Source of the DNA: Tragulus kanchil
Taxonomy: Eukaryota; Chordata; Mammalia; Artiodactyla; Tragulidae
Direction: 5' to 3'
Assembly (NCBI GenBank): GCA_022376925.1
Contig: JAIOJX010000002.1
Coordinates: forward strand, 41,005,501 to 41,069,500
DNA length: 64,000 nt
Shown: positions 38,347-50,179 of the stretch, in pieces
How the letters are laid out: each line of letters starts with the position of its first letter
Numbering within the stretch: the stretch's first letter is position 1
Position numbers and translations under genes: made by a program
The notes under the pieces: model-generated
Seen by the model: the letters and a program-made list of their open reading frames with translations, nothing else
Told to the model about the DNA's origin: nothing
Database searches by the model: none

Positions 38347-39797
38347 AGAAGAATGGAGCTGGAGGGATCAGCCTCCCCAACTTCAGACTCTACTACAAAG
38401 CAACAGTTATCAAGACAGTATGGTACTGGCACAAAAACAGAAATATAGACCAATGGAACAAGATCGAGAACCCAGAGATAAATTCACGCACCTATGGGTA
38501 CCTTATTTTTGACAAAGGAGGCGAAACTATAAAATGGGACAAAGACAGCCTCTTCAACAAATGGTGCTGGGAAAATTGGACAGCTACATGCAAAAAAATG
38601 AAGTTGGAACATTCCCTGACACCATACACAAAATGGATTAAAGACCTAAATGTAAGACCAGAAACCATCAAACTCTTAGAGGAGAATATAGGCAAAACCC
38701 TCAAGGACATCAATCAAAGCAAGATCTTCTCTGACCCACCTACTAGAATAGCAGAACTAAAAAGACAAATGAACGTGTGGGACCTCATGAAACTTAAAAG
38801 TTTTTGTACAGCAAAAGAAATCACAAAAAAGCTGAACAGACAGCCCACAGAATGGGAGAAAATCATAGCAAATGAAACAACAGACAAAGAATTAATCTCC
38901 AAAATCTACAAGCAACTCAGACAACTCAGCACCAGAAAAATGAACAACCCAATCAAAAAATGGGAAAAGGACTTAAACAGATGGAGAGATATTCCATGTT
39001 CCTGGGTCAGAAGAATCAATATTGTGAAAATGACTGTACTACCAAATGTTATCTATAGATTCAATGCAATCCCTATCAAACTACCAATGACATTCTTCAC
39101 AGAACTAGACCAAAGAATACCACAGTTCATATGGAAACACAAAAAACCTCGAATAGCCAAAGCAGTCCTGAGGAAGAAGAATGGAGCTGGAGGGATCAGC
39201 CTCCCCAACTTCAGACTCTACTACAAAGCAACAGTTATCAAGACAGTATGGTACTGGCACAAAAACAGAAATATAGACCAATGGAACAAGATCGAGAACC
39301 CAGAGATAAATTCACGCACCTATGGGTACCTTATTTTTGACAAAGGAGGCGAAACTATAAAATGGGACAAAGACAGCCTCTTCAACAAATGGTGCTGGGA
39401 AAATTGGACAGCTACATGCAAAAAAATGAAGTTGGAACATTCCCTGACACCATACACAAAATGGATTAAAGACCTAAATGTAAGACCAGAAACCATCAAA
39501 CTCTTAGAGGAGAATATAGGCAAAACCCTCAAGGACATCAATCAAAGCAAGATCTTCTCTGACCCACCTACTAGAATAGCAGAACTAAAAAGACAAATGA
39601 ACGTGTGGGACCTCATGAAACTTAAAAGTTTTTGTACAGCAAAAGAAATCACAAAAAAGCTGAACAGACAGCCCACAGAATGGGAGAAAATCATAGCAAA
39701 TGAAACAACAGACAAAGAATTAATCTCCAAAATCTACAAGCAACTCAGACAACTCAGCACCAGAAAAATGAACAACCCAATCAAAAAATGGGAAAAG
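38142..39797. repeat. In-frame tandem duplication in L1 ORF2, unit 828 bp
   Basis: 38142-38969 is repeated at 38970-39797. The unit is a multiple of three and keeps the frame. The junction falls on a short homology (GAC-T/C-TAAACAGA) present at both ends of the unit. The copies differ by substitutions just inside: TGATCC at 38169 versus TGTTCC at 38997, and G/A at 38163/38991. Confidence 0.95.
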
Positions 39798-39851
39798 GAC
39801 CTAAACAGACACCTCTCCAAAGACGACATACAGATGGCCAAAAGCACATAA
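38196..39851 (+). pseudogene. L1 ORF2 C-terminal region, doubled open frame (551 codons)
   Basis: It is the longest open frame of the window. It reads [20 protein letters not shown]..., the L1 ORF2 segment following the reverse transcriptase (thumb and following region). The same ~276 residues occur twice in tandem, joined at ...[17 protein letters not shown]. The final part ends [20 protein letters not shown] as in a normal ORF2. The length is due to duplication, not to a new gene; no known L1 has this repeat. Confidence 0.92.
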
Positions 39852-39865
39852 AATAATGCTCAACT

Positions 39866-40393
39866 TTGCTTATAATTAGAGAAATGCAAATTAAAACTAC
39901 AATGAGATATCACCTCACACCTGTCAGAATGGCCATCATCCACAAATCGACAGACAATAAATGCTGGCGAGGGTGCGGAGAAAAGGAAACACTCCTGCAT
40001 TGCTGGTGGGAATGTAAATTGATACAGCCTCTATGGAAGACAGTATGGAGATTCCTTAAAAAACTAAAAGTAGAAGCACCAAATGACCCAGCAATCCCAC
40101 TCTTAGGCTCATACCCTGATGAAATTAAATCTGAAAGAAGTACCTGTACCCCAATGCTCATTGCAGCTCTCTATACAATAGCCAGATCTTGGAAGCAACC
40201 TAGATGTCCATCGACGAATGAATGGATCCAAAAGCTTTGGTACATATATACAATGGAATACTACACAGCAGTTAAAAGAAATTCAGAAGAATCAGCCCTA
40301 ATGAGGTGGCTGGATCTAGAACATATCATAAAAAGTGAAGTCAGTCAGAAAGAGGACAAGTACAATATACTAACACATATATATGGAATCTAG
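39866..40393 (+). pseudogene. L1 ORF2 C-terminal cysteine-rich end
   Basis: It holds [36 protein letters not shown], the conserved C-terminal zinc-knuckle-like motif of ORF2. It ends ...[18 protein letters not shown] with a stop at 40391-40393, the usual end in ungulate L1s. A frameshift near 39851 separates it from the preceding frame. A truncated second copy lies at 41122-41496. Confidence 0.9.
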
Positions 40394-40593
40394 TAGGATG
40401 GTAATGATGGCACATGCAGTGAAGCAACAGAAAGACAGACCTGAGCAGGGGACAAATGGACATTGTGGGGAAGGAGCAGTGGGTGAGAGACGTAAAGGAA
40501 GTAGCACGAAGGCCTGTACTATCATATGTGAAGAAAATAGCTATAGTCATTGCTCTGTGAGAAAAGCAGATCCTTCATAGGTGCTGTGTGATG

Positions 40594-40620
40594 GTTGGGA
40601 GGGGTGGGATGGGGGGGGAT
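40594..40620 (+). other. G-rich tract in L1 3'UTR
   Basis: Four G runs (GGG, GGGG, GGG, GGGGGGGG) lie within 27 bases, able to form a G-quadruplex, a known feature of mammalian L1 3'UTRs. A copy is at 41697-41723. Confidence 0.7.
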
Positions 40621-41121
40621 ATTCGTATGACTAATCTGAGAACATACATACTTGTAAACAGCAAAACTCTGTACAAGTTCAAATTAAAAGAAAAGTTAAA
40701 AAAAAAACAAAACAGAAGCGGATGTAAACTTGGCGAAGGTACACTGTGGGTTAAAGGTTGTGTCCTTCTCCCCCACTTTGCCCATGCTGCAGCCCAGGAT
40801 CTAGGTCTGGAAATGTGTCTTTTCTCCCTGAAATGCCAAGAGGAGTCCTGGTTGGTGAAACCTACTCGGGAACCCAAGCAGTGGCCCTAATGCGGTCTTC
40901 ATTTGCCCAGCATATGGGGCTTCCTGGTGTGTTTTTGATGCCTTCCATGCTGGCGACATACAGATCCAAAAGCACATAAATATGCTCAACTTGCTTATAA
41001 TTAAGAAATGCAAATAAATAGAGAATCATAACCTGAGAACCCACTCAACCAATCCACAAATCGCCCTTGGCGAGGGTGCGGAGAAAAGGAAACACTCCTG
41101 CATTGCTGGTGGGAATGTAAA

Positions 41122-41496
41122 TTGATACAGCCTCTATGGAAGACAGTATGGAGATTCCTTAAAAAACTAAAAGTAGAAGCACCAAATGACCCAGCAATCC
41201 CACTCTTAGGCTCATACCCTGATGAAATTAAATCTGAAAGAAGTACCTGTACCCCAATGCTCATTGCAGCTCTCTATACAATAGCCAGATCTTGGAAGCA
41301 ACCTAGATGTCCATCGACGAATGAATGGATCCAAAAGCTTTGGTACATATATACAATGGAATACTACACAGCAGTTAAAAGAAATTCAGAAGAATCAGCC
41401 CTAATGAGGTGGCTGGATCTAGAACATATCATAAAAAGTGAAGTCAGTCAGAAAGAGGACAAGTACAATATACTAACACATATATATGGAATCTAG
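41122..41496 (+). pseudogene. L1 ORF2 C-terminal end, second copy
   Basis: It is the same as the last 124 codons at 40022-40393, duplicated at offset 1103. The upstream part is corrupted so the CWRGCGE motif lies out of frame. Confidence 0.85.
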
Positions 41497-42015
41497 TAGG
41501 ATGGTAATGATGGCACATGCAGTGAAGCAACAGAAAGACAGACCTGAGCAGGGGACAAATGGACATTGTGGGGAAGGAGCAGTGGGTGAGAGACGTAAAG
41601 GAAGTAGCACGAAGGCCTGTACTATCATATGTGAAGAAAATAGCTATAGTCATTGCTCTGTGAGAAAAGCAGATCCTTCATAGGTGCTGTGTGATGGTTG
41701 GGAGGGGTGGGATGGGGGGGGATATTCGTATGACTAATCTGAGAACATACATACTTGTAAACAGCAAAACTCTGTACAAGTTCAAATTAAAAGAAAAGTT
41801 AAAAAAACAAAACAGAAGCGGATGTAAACTTGGCGAAGGTACACTGTGGGTTAAAGGTTGTGTCCTTCTCCCCCACTTTGCCCATGCTGCAGCCCAGGAT
41901 CTAGGTCTGGAAATGTGTCTTTTCTCCCTGAAATGCCAAGAGGAGTCCTGGTTGGTGAAACCTACTCGGGAACCCAAGCAGTGGCCCTAATGCGGTCTTC
42001 ATTTGCCCAGCATAT

Positions 42016-42214
42016 GGGGCTTCCCTGGTGGTTCAGATTCTTTACCTAGAATCTGCCTTCCATGCTGGAGACCTGAGTCAGGAAGCTCCCCTGGAAAAGG
42101 ACATGGCACCCCACTCCAGTATTCTTGCCTGGAGAATCCCATGGACAGAGGAGCCTGGCAGGCTACAGACCATGGGGTTGCAAACAGCTGGACTCGGCTG
42201 AGCGACTGACACTC
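42016..42214 (+). mobile_element. Bov-tA SINE, plus strand
   Basis: A GGGGCTTCCCTGGTGGTTCA head and a complete Bov-A body end GGCTGAGCGACTGACAC. A damaged copy lies at 43182-43361, and only its head with part of the middle is at 40915-40946. Confidence 0.85.
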
Positions 42215-42725
42215 TCTTGAGAACTACTCCTCAGCTAGCCTGGATGGGAAGCCTGGCCTCCACCGGCACCTGTCAGCGCGGCCATGTCTCAGCTCTGGAT
42301 GAGGGAGGTGCTGCACATGGCTTTTCTGAGCCAGATTCTTTCTTAACAGAGAGATGAGCAAGTGTGGATATTACATAATTATAATAAATGAATGTAAATA
42401 TTTACATTGTTATAAAACACCCTTATTATACAAGCGTGAGAGTAAAATACATATATTCTAAAATAAATCTTTTTCCCAGAAAATACTGCACTGTGAATTA
42501 TTCAACTTCAGAATTTCACCTGTTGCTGCCATTCAAAGGAGGGAGCCGTGAGCCGTGGAGTGTCAAGGTCACCGGCCTGCCCAGAAGCATCTCAGGCTGG
42601 CTCTCACATGTGGGCTGTGAGACACTCAGGGTCCAGCCAGGAGGTGGATAGACTAAGTGAGTTTTCTACTTCCGCTAGACAGAGGGGCAGCCAAAGCAGT
42701 GAGGGGGAGATCTTGGAGGCTGTGC

Positions 42726-42850
42726 TTGTAGACACGACCTGTGTGCTTGTATACGTGTGCACGTGTGTGTGCTTGTGTGTGTGTGCTGTGTTTAGAGACA
42801 CGGCCTGTGTGCTTGTATACATGTGCACATGTCTGTGTGCATGTGTGGTT
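42726..42850. repeat. TG-rich minisatellite, two ~66-bp units
   Basis: Two related units each begin AGACACG-A/G-CCTGTGTGCTTG and run into alternating purine-pyrimidine (TG)n. Such tracts can adopt Z-DNA. Duplicate at 43873-43997. Confidence 0.7.
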
Positions 42851-44175
42851 GCCTGACTTTTGTGTCCATATCTGTGTGTGCTTTCTTGGCATGGAGTATA
42901 CCCAGAATTCACACAGACAGAACTACTTGAAAAGAAAAGAATTTGCTTTACTCTTCTCGTGAGTATAAAACCCGTGAGAAACAGAAAGAAGAAACATTCT
43001 GCCATGCCCGTGAGTTCTTTGCACCTGAGATGATCCGGGAGGGCTTTCCCCAAGGATCAGAGGGTAGGCGCACAGAGGGCTGCCTGGGTGGAATGGCACC
43101 CACGGGCCAAGGGTTGGTTGGTGAAACCTACTCAGGAACCCAAGCAGTGGCCCTAATGCGGTCTTCATTTGCCCAGCATATGGGGCTTCTGGTGGTTCAG
43201 ATTCTTTACCTAGAATCTGGGAACAGTCAGGAAGCTCCCTGGAAAGGACATGGCACCCCACTCCAGTATTCTTGCCTGGAGAATCCCATGGACAGAGGAG
43301 CCTGGCAGGCTACAGACCATGGGGTTGCAAACAGCTGGACTCGGCTGAGCGACTGACACTCTCTTGAGAACTACTCCTCAGCTAGCCTGGATGGGAAGCC
43401 TGGCCTCCACCGGCACCTGTCAGCGCGGCCATGTCTCAGCTCTGGATGAGGGAGGTGCTGCACATGGCTTTTCTGAGCCAGATTCTTTCTTAACAGAGAG
43501 ATGAGCAAGTGTGGATATTACATAATTATAATAAATGAATGTAAATATTTACATTGTTATAAAACACCCTTATTATACAAGCGTGAGAGTAAAATACATA
43601 TATTCTAAAATAAATCTTTTTCCCAGAAAATACTGCACTGTGAATTATTCAACTTCAGAATTTCACCTGTTGCTGCCATTCAAAGGAGGGAGCCGTGAGC
43701 CGTGGAGTGTCAAGGTCACCGGCCTGCCCAGAAGCATCTCAGGCTGGCTCTCACATGTGGGCTGTGAGACACTCAGGGTCCAGCCAGGAGGTGGATAGAC
43801 TAAGTGAGTTTTCTACTTCCGCTAGACAGAGGGGCAGCCAAAGCAGTGAGGGGGAGATCTTGGAGGCTGTGCTTGTAGACACGACCTGTGTGCTTGTATA
43901 CGTGTGCACGTGTGTGTGCTTGTGTGTGTGTGCTGTGTTTAGAGACACGGCCTGTGTGCTTGTATACATGTGCACATGTCTGTGTGCATGTGTGGTTGCC
44001 TGACTTTTGTGTCCATATCTGTGTGTGCTTTCTTGGCATGGAGTATACCCAGAATTCACACAGACAGAACTACTTGAAAAGAAAAGAATTTGCTTTACTC
44101 TTCTCGTGAGTATAAAACCCGTGAGAAACAGAAAGAAAAAGAAACATTCTCAGACCCCGCCATGCCCGTGAGTTC

Positions 44176-46381
44176 TTTGCACCTGAGATGATCCGGGAGG
44201 GCTTTCCCCAAGGATCAGAGGGTAGGCGCACAGAGGGGCTGCCTGGGTGGAAGACGACTTGCAGACCACACACGCGGTCAGTGCTGTCAGATCACAGCCT
44301 TCAGGCCGGGATGGGAGGTGGCCCCGTGACCCGCCTGCTATGTCTTATGGCTCCCCTCTGACCCTCAGGTCCGTGCCTCCCCACACGGAGTAACTGCCCT
44401 CCTCACCTCAGGAGCGCCCATGGCCTCAGAGAGACTACAGCTCACACCTCAAGACTCCACCGTCCCAATCCCACCTCCTCCAGGAAGCCTTCCCTGGTTT
44501 TAGCCCCCAGACCTGACAGGCTGTGTGTGCCCACTACTCAATAGCCCTTGAGGTCAACGGCGGGCATCAGGCACCCAAGGGCAGATCTCCTTGCTCCCCA
44601 GGATGCCCATGGTCGTCGGCACACCTATCCTCCCAGGGCAAGAGCCTAAAAAACAGAAGACAGCGAGGGGAGGAGGGGGCCTCAGGGGAGAGGGAAAAGG
44701 TCCCTGGATTGTTGCCGCAGAGATGAAGCAGGCTTCGGGGATGAGTGTCGCAGGACGGAGGCCAGTCACCCTGCCGCGTCCTGACCACAGGCTCAGAGGC
44801 TGCTGGGCCAGCAGGCCACTCCAGTCAGGCAGCGGGTCAGCCCCATTCATCTTTATAAAACACATGTAACTGCTACACTTTGTCATAATAGTTAGGTAAT
44901 CAAATGTCATGGGTCCCAACATATATATACTACAAATACTTTTTAAAGATTTCATCTACCACAGCATAGGTTTTTGGATTAAGGCAGAGTGTTCTCTCTT
45001 TTTAATAATTCCAGGTCAATTGTAAACCCATACTTCCCTCTGCTGGCCATTGTGCACCAGACACAAAAATGGACGTGAATTTGATCTGTGATGAACCCAA
45101 CATTCCTTGGAAAATAAGCTATTTCTCCCTGAGTGACGCACAGTTTTTCCTGACATTTGTTTTCCAATGAACTTTCAAATTTTTCACTTTTATCTTTTTA
45201 TTTATTTCATTTTTAAGCAGGGTTACTCACAGGTACTCTTTAGTATATTTCTTAGACTATTTTAATCTAAATATCGCACGTTTTGCACCTGAGATGATCC
45301 GGGAGGGCTTTCCCCAAGGATCAGAGGGTAGGCGCACAGAGGGGCTGCCTGGGTGGAAGACGACTTGCAGACCACACACGCGGTCAGTGCTGTCAGATCA
45401 CAGCCTTCAGGCCGGGATGGGAGGTGGCCCCGTGACCCGCCTGCTATGTCTTATGGCTCCCCTCTGACCCTCAGGTCCGTGCCTCCCCACACGGAGTAAC
45501 TGCCCTCCTCACCTCAGGAGCGCCCATGGCCTCAGAGAGACTACAGCTCACACCTCAAGACTCCACCGTCCCAATCCCACCTCCTCCAGGAAGCCTTCCC
45601 TGGTTTTAGCCCCCAGACCTGACAGGCTGTGTGTGCCCACTACTCAATAGCCCTTGAGGTCAACGGCGGGCATCAGGCACCCAAGGGCAGATCTCCTTGC
45701 TCCCCAGGATGCCCATGGTCGTCGGCACACCTATCCTCCCAGGGCAAGAGCCTAAAAAACAGAAGACAGCGAGGGGAGGAGGGGGCCTCAGGGGAGAGGG
45801 AAAAGGTCCCTGGATTGTTGCCGCAGAGATGAAGCAGGCTTCGGGGATGAGTGTCGCAGGACGGAGGCCAGTCACCCTGCCGCGTCCTGACCACAGGCTC
45901 AGAGGCTGCTGGGCCAGCAGGCCACTCCAGTCAGGCAGCGGGTCAGCCCCATTCATCTTTATAAAACACATGTAACTGCTACACTTTGTCATAATAGTTA
46001 GGTAATCAAATGTCATGGGTCCCAACATATATATACTACAAATACTTTTTAAAGATTTCATCTACCACAGCATAGGTTTTTGGATTAAGGCAGAGTGTTC
46101 TCTCTTTTTAATAATTCCAGGTCAATTGTAAACCCATACTTCCCTCTGCTGGCCATTGTGCACCAGACACAAAAATGGACGTGAATTTGATCTGTGATGA
46201 ACCCAACATTCCTTGGAAAATAAGCTATTTCTCCCTGAGTGACGCACAGTTTTTCCTGACATTTGTTTTCCAATGAACTTTCAAATTTTTCACTTTTATC
46301 TTTTTATTTATTTCATTTTTAAGCAGGGTTACTCACAGGTACTCTTTAGTATATTTCTTAGACTATTTTAATCAAAATATC
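44176..46381. repeat. Tandem duplication, unit 1106 bp
   Basis: 44176-45275 is repeated at 45282-46381 with a 6-base linker and almost no differences. The unit is otherwise single-copy-looking DNA with no recognised gene; the frames of 133 and 92 codons inside overlap on opposite strands. Confidence 0.96.
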
Positions 46382-48214
46382 ATGAAATCATGAAAAGTTA
46401 AAATAATAAAATATGTTCAATAGGAGAACTGCTTTCAAATTACACCTATCTTTAAAACGCTTTTTTACTTTGTTTTTTATTTTCCATTCAATATATTTTC
46501 ACGTATGAAAATTTTAATCTATTTTATACAATTATAAGATAAGTTGTATCATCAAGATGTGCCATATATTTTGCTAATTGTACAGATAGACTACTACATC
46601 CACTAAAATGGATAGATTTAATTCACTAATTTATTTTTTCACTTTATTTTTTAAACTATGAAAATATAGTAACACACTTGCAGGAGACTTGGAAAATACA
46701 GAAAAAAGTTACATATAGTTCTACTATATATTATAATTATTTCTTTAGATAAAGTAAGATTTTTTAGCTGGAGTTTCAAAAGTATGGAACGTTTCATGAA
46801 TTTGCGTGTTAGAGTTTGATAAAGACATCACAGACGATTGAAAGAGAAAACAACAGGCACCGGGAACCTGAAGCTTGTAGGCCAGCTTGCTTTCTAAGAG
46901 CGTGGCCTCAGGCAGGTGCCTGCTGTAACCGCTTCAGTCAGCTTCCTCGTCCTCAGACCACAGGTGGCACAGGATCATCACGTCATTACTGTGTACAGTA
47001 ACCCGTGTTTCACAGAGCGGGATTCTGCCCGTGGTCACCAGCCTCTTCCTGTGCAGAGCTGGGGCTCAGGGGCTGCCACTGCCAGATGTGCCTTTAAACA
47101 GTGGCACATACTAGGCTTTCAGTAATACTGCTGGTGAATGGATATTTTTAGCAAATGATGGCTTCAAGTGGAGAGATCTTAGCGTGTTCTCGGGTCTGCA
47201 TCTGGTGCCAGTGCTTTTCTCATACAATATATTAAAAGAGTTCTAATTGAAACAAAATATGTAACTATGGATGTATGGCAATGCTCCTGAAAGCAGCTGA
47301 ATATACAATGCATCCTTTCCTACTCTGGTTTCCATGGAAACTGCTGGGGAAGGTGAGGTTGTTATGTGTTTATCACAGACAGTTACTTCTATTACCTCTA
47401 TTTCCTTGACATAGAAATGTGAGAATTGCTCAGAGGACAAGGACGTGGAGAGGAACATCTGTTCCCACAGGCAACAAGTGCCTTACGCACCTGATGATGC
47501 CCGCTCATCAGCAGCAGGTCTGCCCCACAGAGCTGCTCCATCTCTGTGCCTCCACTAAGTCCTCTGCCCCTGGGGCAGGGGACAGTCTCAGCTGACTCTG
47601 TCCTCATGGGATCTCTATACAAGGATATCTTGTACATAGGGCAGCCAAGGCTTGGCTCTGCAGGAAAGGGTCAGTGAACATTGGCTCTGTTACGTGGTTA
47701 ATTTGAATGTTTTAAAAAAAGATCAGTAAAAGCAAAGGGTTCCTAATCTTTGGAACAAATAGGGAAAATTGAAAGCACACATCTTCACAAGAGTGGGCTA
47801 CAAGAACTAACCATTGCAGGCACAAGCCTCGCGTTGCCCTAAAGCCCCACATTCATTACCTCGTGCATCTTATCACAGCCTGGCAAAGTTCATTATCTCC
47901 ATTTCACCTACGAGGCTAAAAACGATCATAGAAGAAATACAGAAACAAGAAGAGGCTAGAAATGAGCATAGAAGAAATACGGTTTTTAATAAAATAAGCC
48001 CTGCAATCAAAAACACCATTCTGTTCTCAACTTTGCTGCTAGCTGGTGGCCTCGGACAACATAAATGAATCTGATAAACAAAAATTTAAACCATAATACC
48101 CAGTTTCTCTCATACTGAAGAAGTATCAACTGTAAAACAACAATGTCCCATGTGAACGGCAGCATGGCTGCGGGAACTGCCCACGAACTGCCTCGGAACA
48201 CCAATGTCTTGAGT

Positions 48215-48410
48215 TTGATAGAAGTTTCACATTTGTATCACGAGCCATGAGAACGTTGTACCCCTTGGCCTAATGATGCTACTTCTAGAACTGTTTTCTG
48301 TGTCATCAAACACATTTGTTGTAGCATCATTTGTAACACTGAACATCTAGAAACAGTGTCCACAGAAAGATATTAAACCACTTAAGGATCTGTTCGCATG
48401 ATGGAATCGT
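48215..48410 (+). mobile_element. Old L1 3' fragment, plus strand
   Basis: TTGTTGTAGCATCATTTGTA, CTAGAAACAGTGTCCACAGA and GATGGAATCGTG follow the order of a degenerate L1 ORF2 end. Short and decayed. Confidence 0.5.
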
Positions 48411-50179
48411 GTGTATGTGTGTCAGTCACTCAGTAGTGTCCAACTCTTTGCACACATGGAATACTGTGTTAGAACGCTAACTCTAACTTCTGTTAGAGTG
48501 CTAAAGCCAATGTAACCAAGTTTCCCTATTTCCCAGATCCTTCCTAAAATGTATGTTCTTTTTAAAAATGTAATAAAATTTATCTTGTATAAATACAATA
48601 GCGAGCAGCCCTTTTCTTCTTTTCTAAGGAACCCAGTAGCACTGTGAGCTTTGGGGGAAGACGTGTTTGGTCAGTTTAAAACCTGGCATTTTTTAGCCTT
48701 TAACAAAACATTCAAGAAGTAAAGAAAAACCAATACATTCAGAAAACATGATAGCACTGGGCTGTCTCGCATGGGAATTAATTAGTTTAGGATTTCTTAA
48801 AACACCAGAAGATTACAGCAAAATCAAGTAATGATGAAAGCAAAATGTAAGAGAAAACTTGCTACTTTTAGAGTCTGACTGTGCAGACGTCTTCATGTTA
48901 GACACGCGGGGCAGCTTCTTCACAGCGGGGCCTTCCGCCGGGCCCGCTGGGTAGAGCGCTTGTTTGCTTCAAAGGCAAACAGGAACTGCAGGGCTGGGGC
49001 TGCCACCGACCCTGCAGTTCTCCAGCTGATGAGCTGAAAATAAACTGCAAAGTGTTCGGGGAGCCCATTCCTTCCAAGACGCTCGCACCCCTTCCGGTGG
49101 GATGAACTTGAGCAGTGGGTCCCCCTTGAGCAGCCCTCAAAGCCGACGGCGGACCTGGATTGAATCCAACAGTGGGAAAGAGTGCGCCGACTGCAGCCGG
49201 ACCCAAACGGTTTCTGGTCCCTGGACCCAGCTCCACCGCTCCTGTCTGGGTGTGATGCTCACGATGTCTGTGTTTGTAGCACAGCCTCGTTCCTACAGGA
49301 AGACCTTAACTGCAAAATAAACTAAAAGCAATAACAAAACATTGAAATTGTGGGAGGCGGTCCATAGGAATTGATTCCTTTGGTGACGCCCAGTGGCTGA
49401 AGGACCCTGAGGGATGGTGTGCCCTGGGCCACACGGGTGCGATGGCGTGGGCCGCCGAAACACCTGACAGCTTCCTCTCTCAGGACTAAGTTGTACAGAT
49501 CACAGTCAAGTCAACACGTGGGTCACGTAGGGTCGAGAAACGCTACTCTTCTCTCCTCTCACAGAGGCCCCCACATACAGGTCTCTGGGTCAGCTGCATC
49601 GAGATGCTAAGAAAACAGATTCCCAGGTCCTGCCTCCTTGCTCTTCTCCTCGGAAAGCCCTGAGCCCTGCCATGGGTCCTTCGGCAACCGCGGCCACATC
49701 CACGGGACCACCACTTCCCTGGGTGGCAAGTCCCGCCCACCCAATCCAGGAGGAGGGGCCTGCTCTGGCCCAGCCTCACCTCTGCTCCTACCGCAGTAAC
49801 AAGGGGAATGTTCTCAAGTGCCTTTTTGAAATCAGTTAAGATCTCCATTTGTTCCTACATCTATTCATGTATTAAGAAAAAAATCACTCAGACGTTGACA
49901 CCCTGAGACAGAATAACATACCTAATCTTGGTTCCTAGTTTATTCTGGGAAGTGCAGGGAATGATAGAAAAGAGAAATTATAGATCATATGCCTCACTAA
50001 GTTTCCTGCATTTTTCAGATTTTCAACAGACATTTAAAAAAAATAAGCATGTTCCCAGACTGAAGTTTTAACCCTCATATAAATATTTAATGATTCTCTT
50101 CTTTATATGTAACACTTCATTATTTTTAAAATTACTGTTTACAGTGATCTTATTTTATAATATAGAAAAATATGTAGTA

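Larger units (their letters stand above)
29253..41813 (+). mobile_element. Full-length L1 (LINE-1) retrotransposon, inactive, internally duplicated
   Basis: It carries in order a 5'UTR starting GGGGGGTGGAGCTAAGATGG, an RNA-binding ORF1 remnant, an ORF2 remnant with endonuclease and reverse-transcriptase regions, a G-rich 3'UTR and an A-rich tail. Five tandem duplications (units ~1114, 1090, 1076, 828 and 1103 bp) lengthen it; without them it would be about 7.3 kb, a usual size for an ungulate L1. Several stops and frameshifts in both ORFs and a SINE inside ORF1 show it cannot move. Confidence 0.9.
39826..42052. repeat. Tandem duplication over L1 3' end, unit ~1.10 kb
   Basis: 39965-40949 is repeated at 41069-42052 (offset ~1103). 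Before the second copy, 40947-41068 is a heavily corrupted, shortened version of 39826-39964 with about a dozen small indels, unlike the near-perfect remainder. The duplicate continues through the L1 tail into flanking DNA. Confidence 0.94.
41951..44253. repeat. Tandem duplication, unit ~1.15 kb
   Basis: 41951-43100 is repeated at 43117-44253 (offset 1166 at first, 1147 after losses totalling 19 bases). The first 130 bases of the second copy are indel-rich. The segment 40860-40946 is a further, third copy of its start. Confidence 0.93.

Noticed and set aside
38196..39851. 551-codon open frame as a new protein with internal repeat
   Set aside because: Both halves are the L1 ORF2 region after the reverse transcriptase; the length is due to an 828-bp duplication and the surrounding ORF2 is broken.
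42604..43053. 149-codon His/Thr-rich minus-strand frame
   Set aside because: It is antisense of the TG minisatellite, and its duplicate is open for a different length because of small indels.
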